Below are positions 63,862-64,000 of a stretch of DNA of 64,000 nt, piece after piece (position 1 is the first letter of the stretch; every line of letters begins with the position of its first letter). Source of the stretch: Chaetoderma sp. LZ-2023a. Taxonomy: Eukaryota; Mollusca; Caudofoveata; Chaetodermatida; Chaetodermatidae. A model generated the notes under the pieces. The model worked only from the letters and a program-made list of their open reading frames with translations. It ran no database searches and was not told where the DNA came from. The translations under genes were made by a program, and so were the position numbers. The stretch is taken from NCBI GenBank assembly GCA_034401795.1, contig CM067369.1:185382936-185446935 (forward strand), read 5' to 3'.

Positions 63862-63964
63862 TGTATATCAGAAGTAACAGAATGGTGAGTATTGATCGAA
63901 GGAGAATGCAGGAAATGTCAATTTCCCTTTCTCCGAGATCTAACAATACTCACCATTCTGTTAC
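63862..63964. repeat. DIRS right inverted repeat and long terminal hairpin
   Basis: 63862-63905 is the inverse of the left end. GTAACAGAATGGTGAGTATT (63874-63893) pairs perfectly over 20 bp with 63945-63964, and the inner parts (GATCGAAGGAGAA and TTCTCCGAGATC) pair partly, giving a cruciform of about 90 bp. Confidence 0.88.
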
Positions 63965-64000
63965 GGACCCAGCCTCCCAGCCCCACTTAGGCAAGCCATA

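Larger units (their letters stand above)
57128..63965 (+). mobile_element. DIRS-type tyrosine-recombinase retroelement, long copy
   Basis: The left end TTCTCCTTCGATCAATTCTC (57128 on) recurs inverted at 63862-63905, 43 of 44 positions equal. A further direct copy of its central 20 bases lies at 63945-63964, an arrangement like the inverted repeats and internal complementary region of DIRS1-type elements. Order inside: leader, gag-like ORF with Cys/His domain, RT, RNase H, tyrosine recombinase. DIRS elements integrate by a recombinase instead of an integrase and make no target duplication. All parts are present; the coding sequence is broken in a handful of places. The gag portion is GC-rich against AT-rich surroundings. 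Confidence 0.9.

Overview
This window is non-coding, transposon-dense DNA from an animal, most likely a marine invertebrate. I infer this from the mix of LINE types, a DIRS retroelement, a Gypsy element primed by an animal-type lysine tRNA, Tc1, Harbinger-like and Copia remnants, and many long di-, tri- and tetranucleotide runs. I found no convincing host gene exon, tRNA or rRNA. The species cannot be named from this sequence alone. Nearly every long reading frame belongs to a mobile element or is a low-complexity shadow.

Layout. 0.2-5.45 kb: a nearly full-length L1/Tx1-type LINE (+). 5.8-9.4 kb: a two-copy tandem repeat and several microsatellites. 10.335-11.008 kb: a MITE with TAA target duplications. 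12.44-14.04 kb: a 5'-truncated CR1/L2-type LINE (-). 16.4-16.85 kb: an (ACGC)n block beside a long polypyrimidine tract. 17.7-20.4 kb: a roughly 40-bp minisatellite with dyad-symmetric cores, interrupted by a Tc1 fragment and followed by a Copia remnant (-).

22.909-43.288 kb: a giant Gypsy-type LTR retrotransposon (+). It has LTRs of about 3.3 kb, a 4-bp target duplication, a tRNA-Lys primer site, recognisable gag and pol segments, and about 5 kb of mostly unassigned sequence between integrase and the 3' LTR. Its 5' LTR was later hit by an internally deleted LINE that has a perfect 13-bp target duplication. The element is old and broken in many places.

43.7-53.2 kb: a graveyard of RT-bearing LINE fragments, mostly on the minus strand, a rearranged LTR of a related Gypsy family, and a roughly 0.4-kb tandem repeat split by LINE insertions. 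51.2 kb: a 224-bp MITE. 54.2-55.3 kb: two tandem-repeat families.

55.757-63.965 kb: DIRS-type tyrosine-recombinase retroelements (+): a truncated head copy followed directly by a long copy with gag-like Cys/His domain, RT, RNase H and tyrosine recombinase, bounded by 44-bp inverted repeats. The most striking observation in the window is that this DIRS copy is studded with perfect stem-loops (stems of 7-12 bp, many with TTCG, GGAA or GCAA tetraloops), in coding and leader regions alike. In one stem, every difference between the two head copies keeps the pairing.
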